Source of the DNA: DATJPY01 sp035506135
Lineage (GTDB): Bacteria; Myxococcota_A; UBA9160; PR03
Assembly (NCBI GenBank): GCA_035506135.1
Contig: DATJPY010000058.1
Location: forward strand, 1-50,396
Reading direction: 5' to 3'
DNA length: 50,396 nt
A model generated the notes under the pieces. The model had not been told where the DNA came from and did not search any database. It worked only from the letters and a program-made list of their open reading frames with translations. Position numbers and translations under genes: made by a program. This document shows positions 49,812-50,396 of this stretch, piece after piece (the stretch's first letter is position 1; each line of letters starts with the position of its first letter).

Positions 49812-50396
49812 GTGGATCCCCTTCAGGCTCGGCGCGAGGATCGTGGCGTCCTCCCGGGCCCCGTTGTCGCCGGGCAGGAACCGGCCGCCCCCCGTCCCGT
49901 GCTTGCGATCGGAGGACGCCGGGTCTTCGGCGCTCGTCGACTCCGACCGCGCCGCCGGCGGCGGATTCGCGTTCAGGTCCGGGGGGGGCGGGGTCGGAGG
50001 CGGCGTTGCGCCCGCCGCCTGGATCTGCGAGAGGGACGGCTCGATCGCGCGGTCCCACTCGCCGATCATCTGCGGGCTGGCCTTCACATCGTCGGCGAGC
50101 AGCGACCACGGGGTGTCGCCATAGCTCGGCCGCTCCTCCGTGATGACCTGCACATCGGTGTAGCCCGCGGCTGCGAGCGCGGCGAAGAGCTCGCGGAAGT
50201 AGTCGTTCAGGCCCGCCTCGAACTCGCCCGGACCGTAGAGCCCAGAATCGAACGGACCGCCGGGCGCCCGGCCGTCCTGGCAGACGTGCGCAGGCCCGGT
50301 CCACAGGTGCGAGCCCGGCACGCTGCAGGGATCATTGCTCGGCCCGTTCGCGGCCTCGTCGTAGTACCCGTACCAGCCCGGCTTGTACGCCTCCAG
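49809..50396 (-). CDS. unrecognised protein, C-terminal part (5' end beyond window)
   Basis: At least 195 codons open to the right edge. The visible part starts LEAYKPGWYGYYDEAANGPS, continues NDPCSVPGSHLWTGPAHVCQ (a likely disulphide Cys pair) and DYFRELFAALAAAGYTDVQV. After ITEERPSYGDTPWSLLADDV the C-terminal ~90 residues are Pro/Ala/Ser/Asp-rich and disordered. The Cys pair and aromatic content suggest a secreted or envelope protein, possibly an SGNH/GDSL-like or other extracellular enzyme; I cannot name the family. The TAG stop lies in repeat R9. Confidence 0.6.
   Translation of the reverse strand: MEAYKPGWYGYYDEAANGPSNDPCSVPGSHLWTGPAHVCQDGRAPGGPFDSGLYGPGEFEAGLNDYFRELFAALAAAGYTDVQVITEERPSYGDTPWSLLADDVKASPQMIGEWDRAIEPSLSQIQAAGATPPPTPPPPDLNANPPPAARSESTSAEDPASSDRKHGTGGGRFLPGDNGAREDATILAPSLKGIH

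Overview
The window reads as a GC-rich (about 70% by eye) chromosomal segment from a Gram-negative bacterium of deltaproteobacterial grade (Myxococcota, Desulfobacterota or Binatota-like; I cannot decide between them). The reasons are: recO-glyS-ppdK next to a PilF/Tgl-type lipoprotein and a RodZ-like protein; a LysM gene, dprA, trmFO, xerC, hslV, hslU and argB in a row; many lipoproteins; sigma-54 machinery; GTG starts and 1-13 bp gene overlaps. There is no phage, plasmid, transposase, CRISPR array or rRNA operon. Most of the content is core metabolism and information processing.

Layout. (1) 1-640: the start of a type IV pilin gene running off the left edge, with a textbook sigma-54 promoter, then a sigma-70 promoter, tRNA-Glu(CTC) and a DEDDh exonuclease gene starting 7 nt after the tRNA CCA. 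(2) 1.2-3.1 kb: a kinase-like gene, a small protein and an ECF sigma factor. (3) 3.3-11.5 kb, minus strand: an unknown gene, PilF-like TPR lipoprotein, RodZ-like protein, recO, glycyl-tRNA synthetase, ppdK and a lipoprotein. (4) 11.7-19.6 kb: korA-korB-VOC on plus, convergent with icd-mdh-sucC-sucD on minus; together these cover isocitrate to 2-oxoglutarate, 2-oxoglutarate to and from succinyl-CoA and succinate, and malate to and from oxaloacetate. (5) 19.7-25 kb: glpABC and aspS. (6) 25.1-31.2 kb: a diguanylate cyclase response regulator, a YCF48-like lipoprotein, an ABC1/UbiB kinase, argG, and a 64-codon apparent gene relic. (7) 31.2-43 kb, minus strand: a lidless Hsp70 with a J-domain/TPR partner, argF, argB, a receiver-GAF protein, hslU, hslV, xerC, trmFO and dprA. 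(8) 43-50.4 kb: LysM protein, large TPR lipoprotein, NtrC-type regulator, soluble histidine kinase, and a partial gene at the right edge.

The most unusual signal is a family of at least nine structured repeats of about 60-110 bp. Each has a hairpin whose arms change between copies while pairing is kept and the loop stays GAA/GGA, followed by a nearly constant GCGCAGCGAG, a second small GGC/GCC hairpin and GAGCGAAG. Copies sit in two settings. In one orientation they lie inside coding regions and are translated in frame (three in the RodZ-like protein, one between two GAF domains). In the opposite orientation they lie exactly at gene ends, where the repeat itself supplies the stop codon (recO, glpC and the gene at the right edge). 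No mobilising enzyme is visible here.

Functionally the window mixes anabolic and oxidoreductive central metabolism, arginine synthesis, anaerobic-type glycerol-3-phosphate oxidation, HslUV proteolysis, type IV pilus parts and several sensory proteins. All calls are from reading the sequence; no database search was run.
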